Positions 27,345 through 38,986 of a stretch of 64,000 bases of DNA are shown piece by piece. Numbering within the stretch: position 1 is the stretch's first letter; every line of letters starts with the position of its first letter. The stretch spans positions 1 to 64,000 of the forward strand of contig CALUPH010000009.1 in assembly GCA_944322615.1 (NCBI GenBank), read 5' to 3'. Both the position numbers and the translations under genes were made by a program. Under the pieces are notes generated by a model. It saw only the letters and a list, made by a program, of their open reading frames with translations. It made no database searches and was not told the DNA's origin. Origin of the DNA: Candidatus Gastranaerophilales bacterium (GTDB lineage: Bacteria; Cyanobacteriota; Vampirovibrionia; Gastranaerophilales; Gastranaerophilaceae).

Positions 27345-27888
27345 TTTGTTTATCCCTTATTTTCCCATATATTAGTGCAATAAATGCAGAAAGTATTATT
27401 ACTATTGTTGGTGAAATTGGTAACATTAGCAAGCATATTAATATTATTGAAAATAATGTATATGTGAATTTTGAATTTACACTTTTCGCCCACAAATCTT
27501 TTATCGTCAGTAAAATAAGAATTACAACCGATACTCTTATTCCCCAAAAGGCATCTTGTACTACTTTATATTCAATAATTCCCGATAAAATGTTTGCTAG
27601 TGCGATTATAATTATGAAAGAAGGTGCAACTATTCCTGCAATTGCCATTAAAGCACCCCAGAATTTTCTTGTTTTGTATCCGGCACAAGTTGCTATATTC
27701 CCTGCTATTATGCCTGGAATACATTGGCTCATTGCATAAAAATCAACTAATTCTTCTTCCGTAAGCCAATTTCTTTCTTCAACTATATATTTTTTTAGTA
27801 AAGGGACTATTACGTAGCCACCGCCAAGTAGTTGAAGTCCTATTAGAAAAAATATTTTGAAAATTTCAAATAATGATGCCTTTTTCAT
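27337..27888 (-). CDS. Chromate transporter family protein, half-size (first of pair)
   Basis: 183 residues, one CHR domain: FFLIGLQLLGGGYVIVPLLK and SQCIPGIIAGNIATCAGYKT match the motifs of the partner gene. Several hydrophobic helices follow. The pair is encoded with an 8-base overlap, so the two chains are probably made in equal amounts and assemble as a heterodimer. No ribosome binding site is obvious; an AATAAT six bases before the ATG on the minus strand may be another leaderless start. Confidence 0.87.
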   Translation of the reverse strand: MKKASLFEIFKIFFLIGLQLLGGGYVIVPLLKKYIVEERNWLTEEELVDFYAMSQCIPGIIAGNIATCAGYKTRKFWGALMAIAGIVAPSFIIIIALANILSGIIEYKVVQDAFWGIRVSVVILILLTIKDLWAKSVNSKFTYTLFSIILICLLMLPISPTIVIILSAFIALIYGKIRDKQNA

Positions 27889-27983
27889 AATTTAATTATT
27901 GCACAAAATTTCTTTTAGGTTAAATTCCCTTAAAAAGTTTAAAAACAGCCCAAAATGGGAATACTACAATTGTAGGAGTTAAT

Positions 27984-28496
27984 ATGAAAAAGGTACTTTT
28001 ACTAGATTCACATAATCACCCTATAAATATCTGCAGTTGGAAAAGAGCATTAATTTTGTTGATAAAAGGTAAGGCAGAAAATGCCCGAATGCTTAATGAT
28101 ATTGATAGTATGATTAAAGTTGATAATATATTAATTCCTTGTGTAATAAAATTAACATATGAATTGGCAGTTCCATATAAAGAACTGCCATTTTGTCGTG
28201 AAAATATATTAGTCAGAGATAATTTTGTTTGTCAGTATTGCGGTAAGAAATTTCCGGCTGAAGAGTTGACTTTAGACCATGTATTCCCTAAATCAAGATT
28301 TGGACCTGATATTTGGGAAAATATAGTTGCTTGCTGTAAAGAGTGTAATCAAAAAAAAGCGGATAGAACTCCTAAAGAAGCAAGAATGAAACTTTTAAGA
28401 CGTCCATATAGACCTAAAGATTATCTTATGTTTGAAATGCAAAAATATCCTCAAAGTCTCATAAAATATTGGTTGGAATATTTTGAAGCTTCTTAG
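27984..28496 (+). CDS. HNH endonuclease, cyanobacterial type
   Basis: 170 residues. After an N-terminal beta-rich region (VLLLDSHNHPINICSWKRAL) comes a zinc-bound HNH unit: CQYCGKKF, LTLDHVFPKSRFGPDIWEN (His and Asn) and CCKECNQKKADRTPKEA. Proteins of this length and start are common as stand-alone genes in Cyanobacteria and their relatives; no restriction partner is adjacent and the DNA role is not known. The ribosome binding site TAGGAG precedes the ATG. Confidence 0.88.
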   Translation: MKKVLLLDSHNHPINICSWKRALILLIKGKAENARMLNDIDSMIKVDNILIPCVIKLTYELAVPYKELPFCRENILVRDNFVCQYCGKKFPAEELTLDHVFPKSRFGPDIWENIVACCKECNQKKADRTPKEARMKLLRRPYRPKDYLMFEMQKYPQSLIKYWLEYFEAS

Positions 28497-29323
28497 TTAT
28501 TATTTGTAGGCAGAATTAAATCATCATATATTATTGCAGAATATATTCCTAAGTCTTTCATTTCATCTATTGTGTTATTATCTACAGGATAATATATAAA
28601 ATTTGTACGCAGTTGATAGTCATTAAAATCTATTGTTTTTCCTGTTTCAATAGCAATATTTAATCTAAACATGGAACGATGATAAGATAGTATATTATCC
28701 AGTTCTTCTTTTTTATACATTTGTTTATATCGAGCATTTGCACCTGATATACTATCTGCAAATCCAAGCCAAGAATCAATTACTATCTTATCTTTTTCTT
28801 TGGGATTTTCTTTATCCAATGTTGTAACAACAAAAGCGTGATCTAATGGTTCTATTTCTTGGTATTTAATTTCACCTGTCTTTTTGTCTGTATATTGAAT
28901 TTTCAAACCTAAATATACTTTTTGAGAATTATAAAAACCATTTGCGGCAAGTGCAGCAAGAACTGTTGCCGCACATTCTTCGCAATTACCGACTTTTAAA
29001 AGATTCATAATGTTTAATAATAATCCGTATGGAGTTTTCTTTTGCAGAGGAGTTTGTTCTACTCCATATTTATCAGGTTCTTTAGTTATTTTTCTCAATG
29101 CAGTTAGTTTCTTGTCGATTTTTTTGAAAATTTTTCTTGCTTTTATGTTTACGGGGTTTCCGTTTATTAATTTTGCAGAAGAATAAAATTCATCAATATA
29201 AGATGGACTTAATATTGGGAATTCGCTCCTTGCTCTTCTTTGTATATCATCGGCTTTTCTTATATTTTTATTTCTGGAATGAAAATTTATACTTTTGGTC
29301 GAATTTACAGATTTGATTTTCAT
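28493..29323 (-). CDS. Unknown protein with a possible Cys-His-Asp catalytic triad (276 aa)
   Basis: I do not recognise a named family. The order of conserved-looking residues is GNCEECAATVLAALAANGF (Cys114), LDHAFVV (His162) and VIDSWLGFADS (Asp183). This Cys, then His, then Asp-x-Trp layout is that of papain-fold cysteine peptidases, transglutaminases and deamidases, including secreted effectors. The N-terminus has SINFHS, like other unknown proteins here, and no classical signal peptide. It converges with the HNH gene (4-base overlap). Confidence 0.65.
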   Translation of the reverse strand: MKIKSVNSTKSINFHSRNKNIRKADDIQRRARSEFPILSPSYIDEFYSSAKLINGNPVNIKARKIFKKIDKKLTALRKITKEPDKYGVEQTPLQKKTPYGLLLNIMNLLKVGNCEECAATVLAALAANGFYNSQKVYLGLKIQYTDKKTGEIKYQEIEPLDHAFVVTTLDKENPKEKDKIVIDSWLGFADSISGANARYKQMYKKEELDNILSYHRSMFRLNIAIETGKTIDFNDYQLRTNFIYYPVDNNTIDEMKDLGIYSAIIYDDLILPTNNN

Positions 29324-29449
29324 ATTGTTTTTAAAACTAATAAAGATTTTTTTTGCTGCAGATAAAAATATAATTACCTTTATGTACTTTACATAAGTGG
29401 AATATAAATATTATTATATTTTTTTAATATACATAAAAAAGGATTATAT

Positions 29450-30106
29450 ATGAAAAAAAGAATATTATTTGTTACTACTAATTTCTCAAAAATAAATGAA
29501 AATATAAAAACAGGTGTATGGTTTGAAGAATTTGCTGTTCCTTTTTTGGTCTTTGAAAAAACAGGCTATGAACTTGTTGTTGCAAGTCCTTTAGGCGGAA
29601 ATAGTCCAATAGATGTGAATAGTCTTTCTTGTTCAAATCCAATGGAATGGGACGAAGCTGCAAAGTTTTTGAAAAATACTGAAGAATTATCGAAAGTTGA
29701 TTATAAAATGTTTGATGCTATTTATTTGCCTGGCGGTCACGCACCAATGTTTGATTTGGCAAATAACGAGTTGTTGAAAAAAATAATAGAATATTTTTAT
29801 GAAAATGATAAAGTAATAAGTGCTGTGTGTCATGGAGTTGCCGGGTTAGTCCTTGCAAAAGATAAAAATGGATATTCTATAGTAAGAAATAAAAATGTTA
29901 CTTCTTTTACAAATAAAGAAGAGAAGATTGTAAAAATGATTGAATTTATGCCATTTCTACTTGAATCTCGATTGAAATTTCTCGGATGTAATTTTATAGA
30001 AGAAAAACCTTGGAGTGAACACGTCGAAATATGCGGTAATTTAATAACCGGACAAAATCAAAATTCAGCATTATTGCTTGCAGAAAGTGTTATTTCAGTG
30101 TTATAA
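29450..30106 (+). CDS. DJ-1/PfpI-family protein, class I amidotransferase-like (Hsp31-like)
   Basis: 218 residues with the nucleophile elbow SAVCHGVAGLVLA, the LPGGHAPMFDLANN motif and Glu-containing N-terminal strand typical of the Hsp31/YhbO-like branch. Such proteins act as glyoxalases, deglycases or holding chaperones; the specific role here is open. The ribosome binding site AAAAGGA precedes the ATG. It converges on hisB with only four bases between the stops. Confidence 0.88.
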   Translation: MKKRILFVTTNFSKINENIKTGVWFEEFAVPFLVFEKTGYELVVASPLGGNSPIDVNSLSCSNPMEWDEAAKFLKNTEELSKVDYKMFDAIYLPGGHAPMFDLANNELLKKIIEYFYENDKVISAVCHGVAGLVLAKDKNGYSIVRNKNVTSFTNKEEKIVKMIEFMPFLLESRLKFLGCNFIEEKPWSEHVEICGNLITGQNQNSALLLAESVISVL

Positions 30107-30110
30107 GAGT

Positions 30111-30695
30111 TTATAATATTCCTTTTGTTGAGGGTATTATATCTTTATTCTTTTCATCAATTGAAACTGCAATTTTTAAAGCTCTTGCGAAAGACTTGAA
30201 AATTGCTTCTATAATATGATGGGTGTCATAACCGTCAAGCATCTTTATGTGAATTGTCATTAATGCTGATTGTGCAAAACTAGAAAAGAAATGAGGAAGA
30301 ATAACAGTTTCAAAATCGGATGTTTTTTCATCTCTAATTACAGCATCAACCTTTGAGAATATTCTGCCTGATAAGTCTACAACACTTAATACCAGTGCTT
30401 CATCCATAGGCAGGATTTTCTCCCCATATCTTGTTATGCCTTTCTTATCACCTAAAGCTTCAGATAGAGCACTTCCCAGTGTTATGGCAACATCTTCAAC
30501 TACATGGTGATTATCTTTATCGTGAGATATAACATCTATAACCAAGTCAAAAGATGCATGGTGTGCAAGTTGTTCAAGCATATGGTCGAAAAACTTAATG
30601 CCTGTATTTATTTTATGTTGACCTTTTCCGTCGATATTTAGTTCAACTTTAATTTCAGTCTCAGCTGTTTTTCTTACTTTAGCACACTGCCTCAT
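30111..30695 (-). CDS. hisB: Imidazoleglycerol-phosphate dehydratase
   Basis: 194 residues, the monofunctional form. The two metal-binding repeats are visible as FFDHMLEQLAHHASFD with DNHHVVEDVAITLGSAL, and FFSSFAQSALMTIHI with DTHHIIEAIFKSFARAL. It catalyses the sixth step of histidine synthesis. The gene starts inside the end of the hisC-HAD fusion (17-base overlap), so the two are translationally coupled. Confidence 0.97.
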   Translation of the reverse strand: MRQCAKVRKTAETEIKVELNIDGKGQHKINTGIKFFDHMLEQLAHHASFDLVIDVISHDKDNHHVVEDVAITLGSALSEALGDKKGITRYGEKILPMDEALVLSVVDLSGRIFSKVDAVIRDEKTSDFETVILPHFFSSFAQSALMTIHIKMLDGYDTHHIIEAIFKSFARALKIAVSIDEKNKDIIPSTKGIL

Positions 30696-32418
30696 TTTTT
30701 TTCTCCAATATTGTGTTTATATCTGTTATAGAATTTATTGTATTATCTGCACCTTTATTCTTTAGTAAATCTATTAGTTCCTGTGATTTATCTTGGGGTG
30801 GTAATACTCCAATTGCTTTATATCCTGCCGATTTTGCAGCTAAAATATCATCAGTTGTATCGCCAAAATAAGTATAATTATCCCCAATAGTCATATCTTT
30901 TATAACTTTTAGCCCGTATGGATTTGGTTTTCCCATTCCTTGCGGGATATCGTCAGTTGTTATAATAGGATAAAAATAATTTGTTGCATTGAATTTTTCA
31001 AGTGCAAATATTGCTTCTGCTTTCAATCTTCCTGTAAATATTGATAAATTATAATTTTTTGCAAGATCACTTAATAATTCTGTATTAAATAATGCAGTTT
31101 CCTTATTTATTAGACCCTGACCATCTTTCCAATATATTTCTTGAAAAACATTTACTATATCATCGTAAGATGTTGTAAAACCTGATTTTTCAAGTAAATA
31201 TTTTGTTAAATCCCAATCATTATTTAATCCGCCAAGATTTTTGGCATCTTGAATTTCTTTTTGGGAAATAGCTTTACCAGTATAATGTTCATATGTTTTT
31301 TCTATTGCTGCCCTATATGAATTTCTTGCATCAATAAGTACTCCATCCATATCAAAGACTAATGAAGGTTTTATTTTTAAAGCTTCTTTTATTCTTGTTA
31401 TACCTTCTTTTGTTGGAATAGTTATTCTTAAATGATTTTCAAGTAATGAACCTTTTTTGAAAAGTTTTACTGAAATATTTGCATTTTTCAGTTTATTGTA
31501 TACAAAGTCTGCTTTATTTTTGAAATCAACCAATAAAAAATTTGCATATGAGTCATATACAATAGCATTTAATGATTCAAGAAAAGTTTTTAATTCTATT
31601 TTAGACTCATTAATTTCAGCTCTTATTTTTTCAAAATATTCTACATCTTCTAATGCCGAAATTCCTGCTAACATTGCATATGAATTTACACTAAAAGGGC
31701 TAACAACTTTTTTTAAGTTTATAATATTTTCTGTATTACTTATAATATAGCCTAAACGCATACCTGCGAGTGCAAAATCTTTTGAAAAAGAGCGTACTAT
31801 AAATATATTGTTGTATTTTTCTATATATTTTTTATAAGATTTACCTGCATAATTTGCATAAGTTTCGTCTATTAATACAACTTTGTCTTTAGAGTTTTCT
31901 AATATAATGTTTAAATCAGTTTCTTCAATCAAATTTCCTGTTGGATTATTAGGTGAAGCTAAATATATTATCTTGATGTTTTCTTTTTGTTCTTTTAATT
32001 CAGTTATAAAATCATCTAAAGGAAATTTCCATTTTTCTTTAAACGGAACTTTTATTATGTTTCCGCCCTGAATTTGTGCATATATTACAGGCATTTCAAA
32101 TGAAATATCTAGAGTTAATAGCGATTCTCCTGTCTCTAAATAGGTTTGAATAATAGCTTGAATAGCTTCATCTGCGCCATTTGTAACTTTAATATTGTCT
32201 ATTTTAACATTATTAAAATCAGCTATTTTTTGAGAAAGTTCTCCATAAAAAGGATAGAAACTTATATTCTTATAGTTACATTTTGACAATTTATCTATAA
32301 CGTTTGGTGACGGACCATAATTATTCTCGTTACTGTCAATTTTAATATCCCAATCTTTTTCATACATTGGAACAAAGTAACCGGTCATTTTTTCTATCGA
32401 TTTTTTGGGTTTTAACAT
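30679..32418 (-). CDS. hisC: Histidinol-phosphate aminotransferase fused to a HAD hydrolase
   Basis: 579 residues. Residues 1 to about 345 are a class I/II aminotransferase of the HisC type (SNENNYGPSPNVI, SPNNPTGNL, RSFSKDFALAGMRLGY with the PLP lysine). From about residue 352 a HAD domain follows: LVFDMDGVLIDARNSY (motif I, Asp nucleophile), IFTGR (II), GKPNPYGLKV (III) and YFGDTTDDI (IV). With hisB next door, the HAD domain is a good candidate for histidinol-phosphate phosphatase, which would put three consecutive steps in two overlapping genes. The ATG at 32418 follows TAGGTGA; the GTG at 32427 is part of it. Confidence 0.93.
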   Translation of the reverse strand: MLKPKKSIEKMTGYFVPMYEKDWDIKIDSNENNYGPSPNVIDKLSKCNYKNISFYPFYGELSQKIADFNNVKIDNIKVTNGADEAIQAIIQTYLETGESLLTLDISFEMPVIYAQIQGGNIIKVPFKEKWKFPLDDFITELKEQKENIKIIYLASPNNPTGNLIEETDLNIILENSKDKVVLIDETYANYAGKSYKKYIEKYNNIFIVRSFSKDFALAGMRLGYIISNTENIINLKKVVSPFSVNSYAMLAGISALEDVEYFEKIRAEINESKIELKTFLESLNAIVYDSYANFLLVDFKNKADFVYNKLKNANISVKLFKKGSLLENHLRITIPTKEGITRIKEALKIKPSLVFDMDGVLIDARNSYRAAIEKTYEHYTGKAISQKEIQDAKNLGGLNNDWDLTKYLLEKSGFTTSYDDIVNVFQEIYWKDGQGLINKETALFNTELLSDLAKNYNLSIFTGRLKAEAIFALEKFNATNYFYPIITTDDIPQGMGKPNPYGLKVIKDMTIGDNYTYFGDTTDDILAAKSAGYKAIGVLPPQDKSQELIDLLKNKGADNTINSITDINTILEKKNEAVC

Positions 32419-32427
32419 AAATCTCAC

Positions 32428-33177
32428 CTATTTGACATAGAAATCAGCATTAACGTATATTCTGATTTTTACTTTTCCTGATTCAATTGGTGTTGATATT
32501 GCACTTTCAGAACTTACAGAATCCATTGCCATATTAGATTTAGCATAAAATCTGCCATTTGAAGCAATATTTTCAGTATTACAAGATACATTTAAATATT
32601 TTAAGCCTGAAACACTTGTACCTATTGATTTAGCTAATACATCTGCTGTGTCTTTTAAATCTTTTATTAATAAGGGATATTGCTCTTTGCAAATAGACTT
32701 ATTATCTTCAATGGAAAACATTAAATTATCGGTTCTGTTTGCTCCGTTTGCAATTGCTGTGTCTATCAATTTTGCAACTTTAGTAATGTCTTTTGTCTCT
32801 ACATTTACAGAGTTTACAGCAACATAATTTTTTATTGTTCTTTTACCTGATGAGGTTGTTGTATAAACCGGATTTACAGAAAAATTTGAAGTTTTTATTA
32901 TGTCAGCTTCATTATTAGATATAAGTTTTAATGCTTCAATTATTTTAGCAGACGTTGTATTATTATCTAAAACTGCTTTTTCTGCAGAGTCTGCAGTATT
33001 TTCTACTGAAAAAGTAATTAATGCAATGTTTGGTTCGACTTCTTTTGTAATTGAATTGTTTAAAGAAATATAGCCTTGCATCTTTTGAGAATTATCATTT
33101 ACAGCTGCAACTGAAAATTGACTTGTAATGAATGCTGCGCCTAATATCAAAATAGTTAAAAATAAATTCTTTTTCAT
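32428..33177 (-). CDS. SIMPL domain (DUF541) exported protein
   Basis: 249 residues with a signal peptide (FLTILILGAAFITSQFSVAA) and a DUF541/SIMPL domain: ITKEVEPNIALITFSVEN, ISNNEADIIKTSNFSVNPVY and a C-terminal GKVKIRIYVNADFYVK strand. Bacterial SIMPL proteins are periplasmic and form oligomeric rings in some species; the physiological role is unclear. It follows the small membrane gene by three bases, with AAGGAGA before the ATG. Confidence 0.9.
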   Translation of the reverse strand: MKKNLFLTILILGAAFITSQFSVAAVNDNSQKMQGYISLNNSITKEVEPNIALITFSVENTADSAEKAVLDNNTTSAKIIEALKLISNNEADIIKTSNFSVNPVYTTTSSGKRTIKNYVAVNSVNVETKDITKVAKLIDTAIANGANRTDNLMFSIEDNKSICKEQYPLLIKDLKDTADVLAKSIGTSVSGLKYLNVSCNTENIASNGRFYAKSNMAMDSVSSESAISTPIESGKVKIRIYVNADFYVK

Positions 33178-33180
33178 AAA

Positions 33181-35641
<2,461 letters not shown>

Positions 35642-35691
35642 TCAAATATTTATAAAATTTAATATAATAGCTATTATTAATTATTTCATTT

Positions 35692-35697
35692 TATAAT
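35692..35697 (+). promoter_or_regulatory. -10 box close to the decarboxylase start
   Basis: TATAAT ends 9 bases before the ATG at 35707, so the leader would be at most a few bases. No ribosome binding site is present. Confidence 0.45.
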
Positions 35698-35706
35698 AAA
35701 AATGAT

Positions 35707-37074
35707 ATGACAATTGTAAATTTTATTGAAAATTTTAAAAAGAAGAAAAGAGTTTTATTTACTACTCCGTCACATGGACAGGGGGATTTTGTTAATCCTG
35801 CTTCTTTAAAACTGTTGGGACATAAATTCTTTACATGTGATTATTCTGAAATAGAAGGGTTTGATAATTTATCAAATCCTATTGGAATTATAAGAACATC
35901 ACAAGTTGAAGCTGCAAGGATTTATGGTGCAAAGTCTACTTTCTTTCTTACAAATGGTTCAACATCTGGTATTATTGCTTCAATGTTTGCATTGTTGAAT
36001 AGGTGTGATAAGGTTCTTATTGCAAGGAACTGTCATAAGTCTGTTTATAACGGTTTGGTTTTGACAGGTGCAGTCCCATTATGGTTAATGCCTCAATATA
36101 ATAAAGAATGGGGTATATATGAAACAATTAGTTTAGACTTGTTGGAAGAAACGCTTGCCAGAAATAAAGATATTAAAGCTTTTATTATGACTAACCCGTC
36201 TTATGAAGGTGTAATGTCAGACGTTTACCGTATTTCAAGTGTATGTAAAAAATATAATGTTAAACTAATTGTAGATGAAGCGCATGGTGCATTATGGACT
36301 TATCATAAAGCTTTAGGTACTCCGGCATTAATGCAGGGGGCAGATATCGTTGTTCAATCTTTGCACAAGACCGCAGGGGCTTTAAATCCTGCTGCTTTAT
36401 TGCATATTGGATTAGATTCAGATATTGAACCAAAGAATATTCAAAAGGCTTTAAACCTTATTACAACAACATCTCCATCTTATCCTTTACTTGTGAATAT
36501 AGAGTCTACTATAAATTATTTAAGCTCGCAAAGTGGTCAGACAAAGTTACAAGAGCTTGTTAAAAATGTTAATAGAACTATTAGATTCTTGAAATCTATT
36601 CCTAACTTAGAAGTATATTCCTATAATAATGATGTAACAAAAATTTTGGTTAAAGTTACTAATATGTCAGGGTTTGAACTTTCTGATATATTATTTGATG
36701 AATATAATATAGAAGATGAACTTGCAAATGAAAAATCTGTAATGTTTCTTACAGGTCTTGGTACTACAAAGTCAAAATTGAAAAAATTAGAAAAAGCTTT
36801 ATTTGATTTATGTGCCAAAAACATAAAAATAAAACCGAATGAAGAAAGAGAAAATCCTGTAATAAATATAGAACCAAGAGTTAGATATACTCCGGCTCTT
36901 TTATGGGGAAAACCTTCAAGGGAGGTTGAATCGAAATACGCTCTTGCACGGGTTTCAATGGAATTAATTGCCGATTACCCACCGGGAATTCCTATTTTGC
37001 TTCCAGGAGAAGTTATAAAAAAGGAACATATTGAGTATCTTAAAGACAGACAAAAAATAAAAGTTTTAATGTAG
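35707..37074 (+). CDS. Orn/Lys/Arg decarboxylase family PLP enzyme
   Basis: 455 residues with TTPSHGQGD, FFLTNGSTSGIIASMF, IVDEAHGALW (Asp190, His193) and QSLHKTAGALNPAALLHI (Lys221, the PLP lysine), ending with the shortened C-terminal domain (YPPGIPILLPGE). This is the compact, wing-less form common in Cyanobacteria and Firmicutes that decarboxylates arginine, lysine or ornithine. The substrate is not decided by sequence. It is followed after nine bases by a radical SAM gene and then an EamA transporter. Confidence 0.9.
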   Translation: MTIVNFIENFKKKKRVLFTTPSHGQGDFVNPASLKLLGHKFFTCDYSEIEGFDNLSNPIGIIRTSQVEAARIYGAKSTFFLTNGSTSGIIASMFALLNRCDKVLIARNCHKSVYNGLVLTGAVPLWLMPQYNKEWGIYETISLDLLEETLARNKDIKAFIMTNPSYEGVMSDVYRISSVCKKYNVKLIVDEAHGALWTYHKALGTPALMQGADIVVQSLHKTAGALNPAALLHIGLDSDIEPKNIQKALNLITTTSPSYPLLVNIESTINYLSSQSGQTKLQELVKNVNRTIRFLKSIPNLEVYSYNNDVTKILVKVTNMSGFELSDILFDEYNIEDELANEKSVMFLTGLGTTKSKLKKLEKALFDLCAKNIKIKPNEERENPVINIEPRVRYTPALLWGKPSREVESKYALARVSMELIADYPPGIPILLPGEVIKKEHIEYLKDRQKIKVLM

Positions 37075-37083
37075 AGATTGAAA

Positions 37084-38073
37084 ATGTTTTTTGATTTTTT
37101 GAAAAGAAAGAAATATTTAGATTGTGATTGTATGAAACATTCTATACATTTCTTTTATGATGAAATACGAGCTTGTTGTATAAACATTCCGGGACCTGTC
37201 TTTTATGAGAATTACCAAGGTGGAAATGTAGATTGGGACTTTGTATATAGAAAAAGAAAAGCACTTGTTAAACAGATTAATTCTCCTTTTTCAGAAAAGG
37301 AATATCCATCCTGCTGTGAGGGCTGCTGTGAGAAAGATTCTAAGTTTTCATCCAAGAAAGTTCCAAAGTTTGAAAATAAAATAGATACAATGTACTTTCA
37401 TAATCATATGTCTTGTAATGCAAAATGTACTTATTGCACATATGGTTATATTGAAAGAGGATATAAATATAGAGTTTTACCATTGGTTAAATCATTAATT
37501 GATAAAGAAATTTTATCAAGAAATGCCCATATATATATGAGTGGCGGTGAAATTACTATTTCACCTGAATTTGAAGAACTTTTATCTGTCCTTTTACACT
37601 ATATCTATAGTAAAGTAGAAATTCTTACCTCCGGAATAAAATATTGTAAATCTATTGAAGAAGCTTTTATTCACGATAAATGTAAATTAGTTATTTCTTT
37701 AGATAGTGCAAATTCTGAAACATATAAGAAAATTAAGCAAGTAGATTGTTTTGATAAAGTTGTTCAAAATATAAAGGATTATATAAAAGCATCAGAAAAT
37801 GCAAAATCAAACATTACTATGAAATATATAATTGTAGATGGTGTTAACGACAATAATGAAGAAATAACAAATTTTATAAAACTTGTAAGTGAACTTGGAA
37901 TAAAAGAAATCAGGATGGATTTTGATTATGAAAAATATAAATATACAAGAAATATAAAAGTTCCTGATTACTATTTTGATTTATATAAAAAATTTAATGA
38001 AGTTTCAAAGCAGTTAGGTTTGAATGTTCAAAAATGTGATCAGATTGAAGCTATATTGGAAAAAAGTCATTAA
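37084..38073 (+). CDS. Radical SAM protein with N-terminal cysteine-rich region
   Basis: About 329 residues. The cluster motif is SCNAKCTYCTYGY (Cys-x3-Cys-x2-Cys) with MSGGEIT as the SAM-binding GGE motif. Before it lies an unusual Cys-rich N-terminus (DCDCMKHSIHFFYDE, ACCINIPGP, YPSCCEGCCEKD) that could hold auxiliary Fe-S clusters, similar in spirit to a SPASM domain but placed ahead of the core. Substrate unknown. It sits between a decarboxylase and a DMT exporter, which suggests a common small-molecule pathway. Confidence 0.85.
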   Translation: MFFDFLKRKKYLDCDCMKHSIHFFYDEIRACCINIPGPVFYENYQGGNVDWDFVYRKRKALVKQINSPFSEKEYPSCCEGCCEKDSKFSSKKVPKFENKIDTMYFHNHMSCNAKCTYCTYGYIERGYKYRVLPLVKSLIDKEILSRNAHIYMSGGEITISPEFEELLSVLLHYIYSKVEILTSGIKYCKSIEEAFIHDKCKLVISLDSANSETYKKIKQVDCFDKVVQNIKDYIKASENAKSNITMKYIIVDGVNDNNEEITNFIKLVSELGIKEIRMDFDYEKYKYTRNIKVPDYYFDLYKKFNEVSKQLGLNVQKCDQIEAILEKSH

Positions 38074-38075
38074 TT

Positions 38076-38939
38076 ATGATAAATATAATCACCGTTTTCT
38101 TTTTAATAATAAGAATAGTTTCAAATCCGATTGCAAATTTATTTCAGAAAAAACTTACAAATCAACTTTCTTCTTTTACCATAAATTTCTATACATATTT
38201 GATATTAAGTATCTTTTGTATTCCTTTTATTTGTTCATATGTAAAATTAGAATTTATTAATTCTAATTTTATTAGTTTGGTTTTATTAGCAGGTTTTATG
38301 TGTGCTTTAGGAACGGTTTGTACTATAAAAGCTGTAAATATTGGAGAATTGTCAGTATTAGGACCAATAAATGCCTATAAAAGTGTTATAGGTCTAATTG
38401 CAGCTCTTGTTTTTCTTAAAGAAATACCGTCCTTTGGGGCTATAACCGGCATGGCTCTTATAATTATCGGAAGTAAATATATCTTTGATGCTGAAGAAAA
38501 AAGGTTTTCTATAAATTTTATAAAAAGAAGAGATATACAATTAAGATTTTTGTCTCTTATATTAACAGGTATAGAAGCTGCAATATTAAAAAAAATCATA
38601 TTGATTTCTTCTGTAGAAATGTGTTTCATTTTTTGGTGTTTTATGGGACTGTTTTGGACAAGTATTTTTGTTTTAGTCGCAAAGAAAAACTTACAATTGA
38701 AGTCATATAATGTTTTTTTCATTCTTTTATTAATAGCTTTTTGTTTGGGTCTGATGCAATTTTCTACAAACTTTGTTTTTGAAAGAATAAATGTCGGTTA
38801 TGCTCTTGCTTTATTTCAGTTATCATCAATAATAACTGTCTTCTTAGGTTATAAATTTTGTAAAGAAAAAAATATTGTAAGAAAATTATTTGCAACATTA
38901 ATTATGATATTGGGCTCAGTTTTTATAATATTCTCATAA
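38076..38939 (+). CDS. EamA/DMT-family membrane transporter
   Basis: 287 residues with ten hydrophobic segments arranged as two EamA repeats; AVNIGELSVLGPINAYKSVI and the later FERINVGYALALFQLSSIIT are equivalent positions in each half. Members export amino acids, nucleotides or related metabolites. The gene starts two bases after the radical SAM stop and is followed by a terminator, so it is the last gene of the cluster. Confidence 0.88.
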   Translation: MINIITVFFLIIRIVSNPIANLFQKKLTNQLSSFTINFYTYLILSIFCIPFICSYVKLEFINSNFISLVLLAGFMCALGTVCTIKAVNIGELSVLGPINAYKSVIGLIAALVFLKEIPSFGAITGMALIIIGSKYIFDAEEKRFSINFIKRRDIQLRFLSLILTGIEAAILKKIILISSVEMCFIFWCFMGLFWTSIFVLVAKKNLQLKSYNVFFILLLIAFCLGLMQFSTNFVFERINVGYALALFQLSSIITVFLGYKFCKEKNIVRKLFATLIMILGSVFIIFS

Positions 38940-38940
38940 A

Positions 38941-38966
38941 AAAACGAGCTAGATTGCTCGTTTTTT
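38941..38966. terminator. Intrinsic terminator after the EamA gene
   Basis: AAAACGAGC, a six-base loop and GCTCGTTTT with a T run. It can also serve the convergent EF-hand gene. Confidence 0.85.
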
Positions 38967-38986
38967 ATTTTTAGTCCTAATTTTTA

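Noticed and set aside
28493-29323. Type III secretion effector assignment
   Set aside because: The triad layout is suggestive, but there is no secretion apparatus in the window and no recognised effector family.
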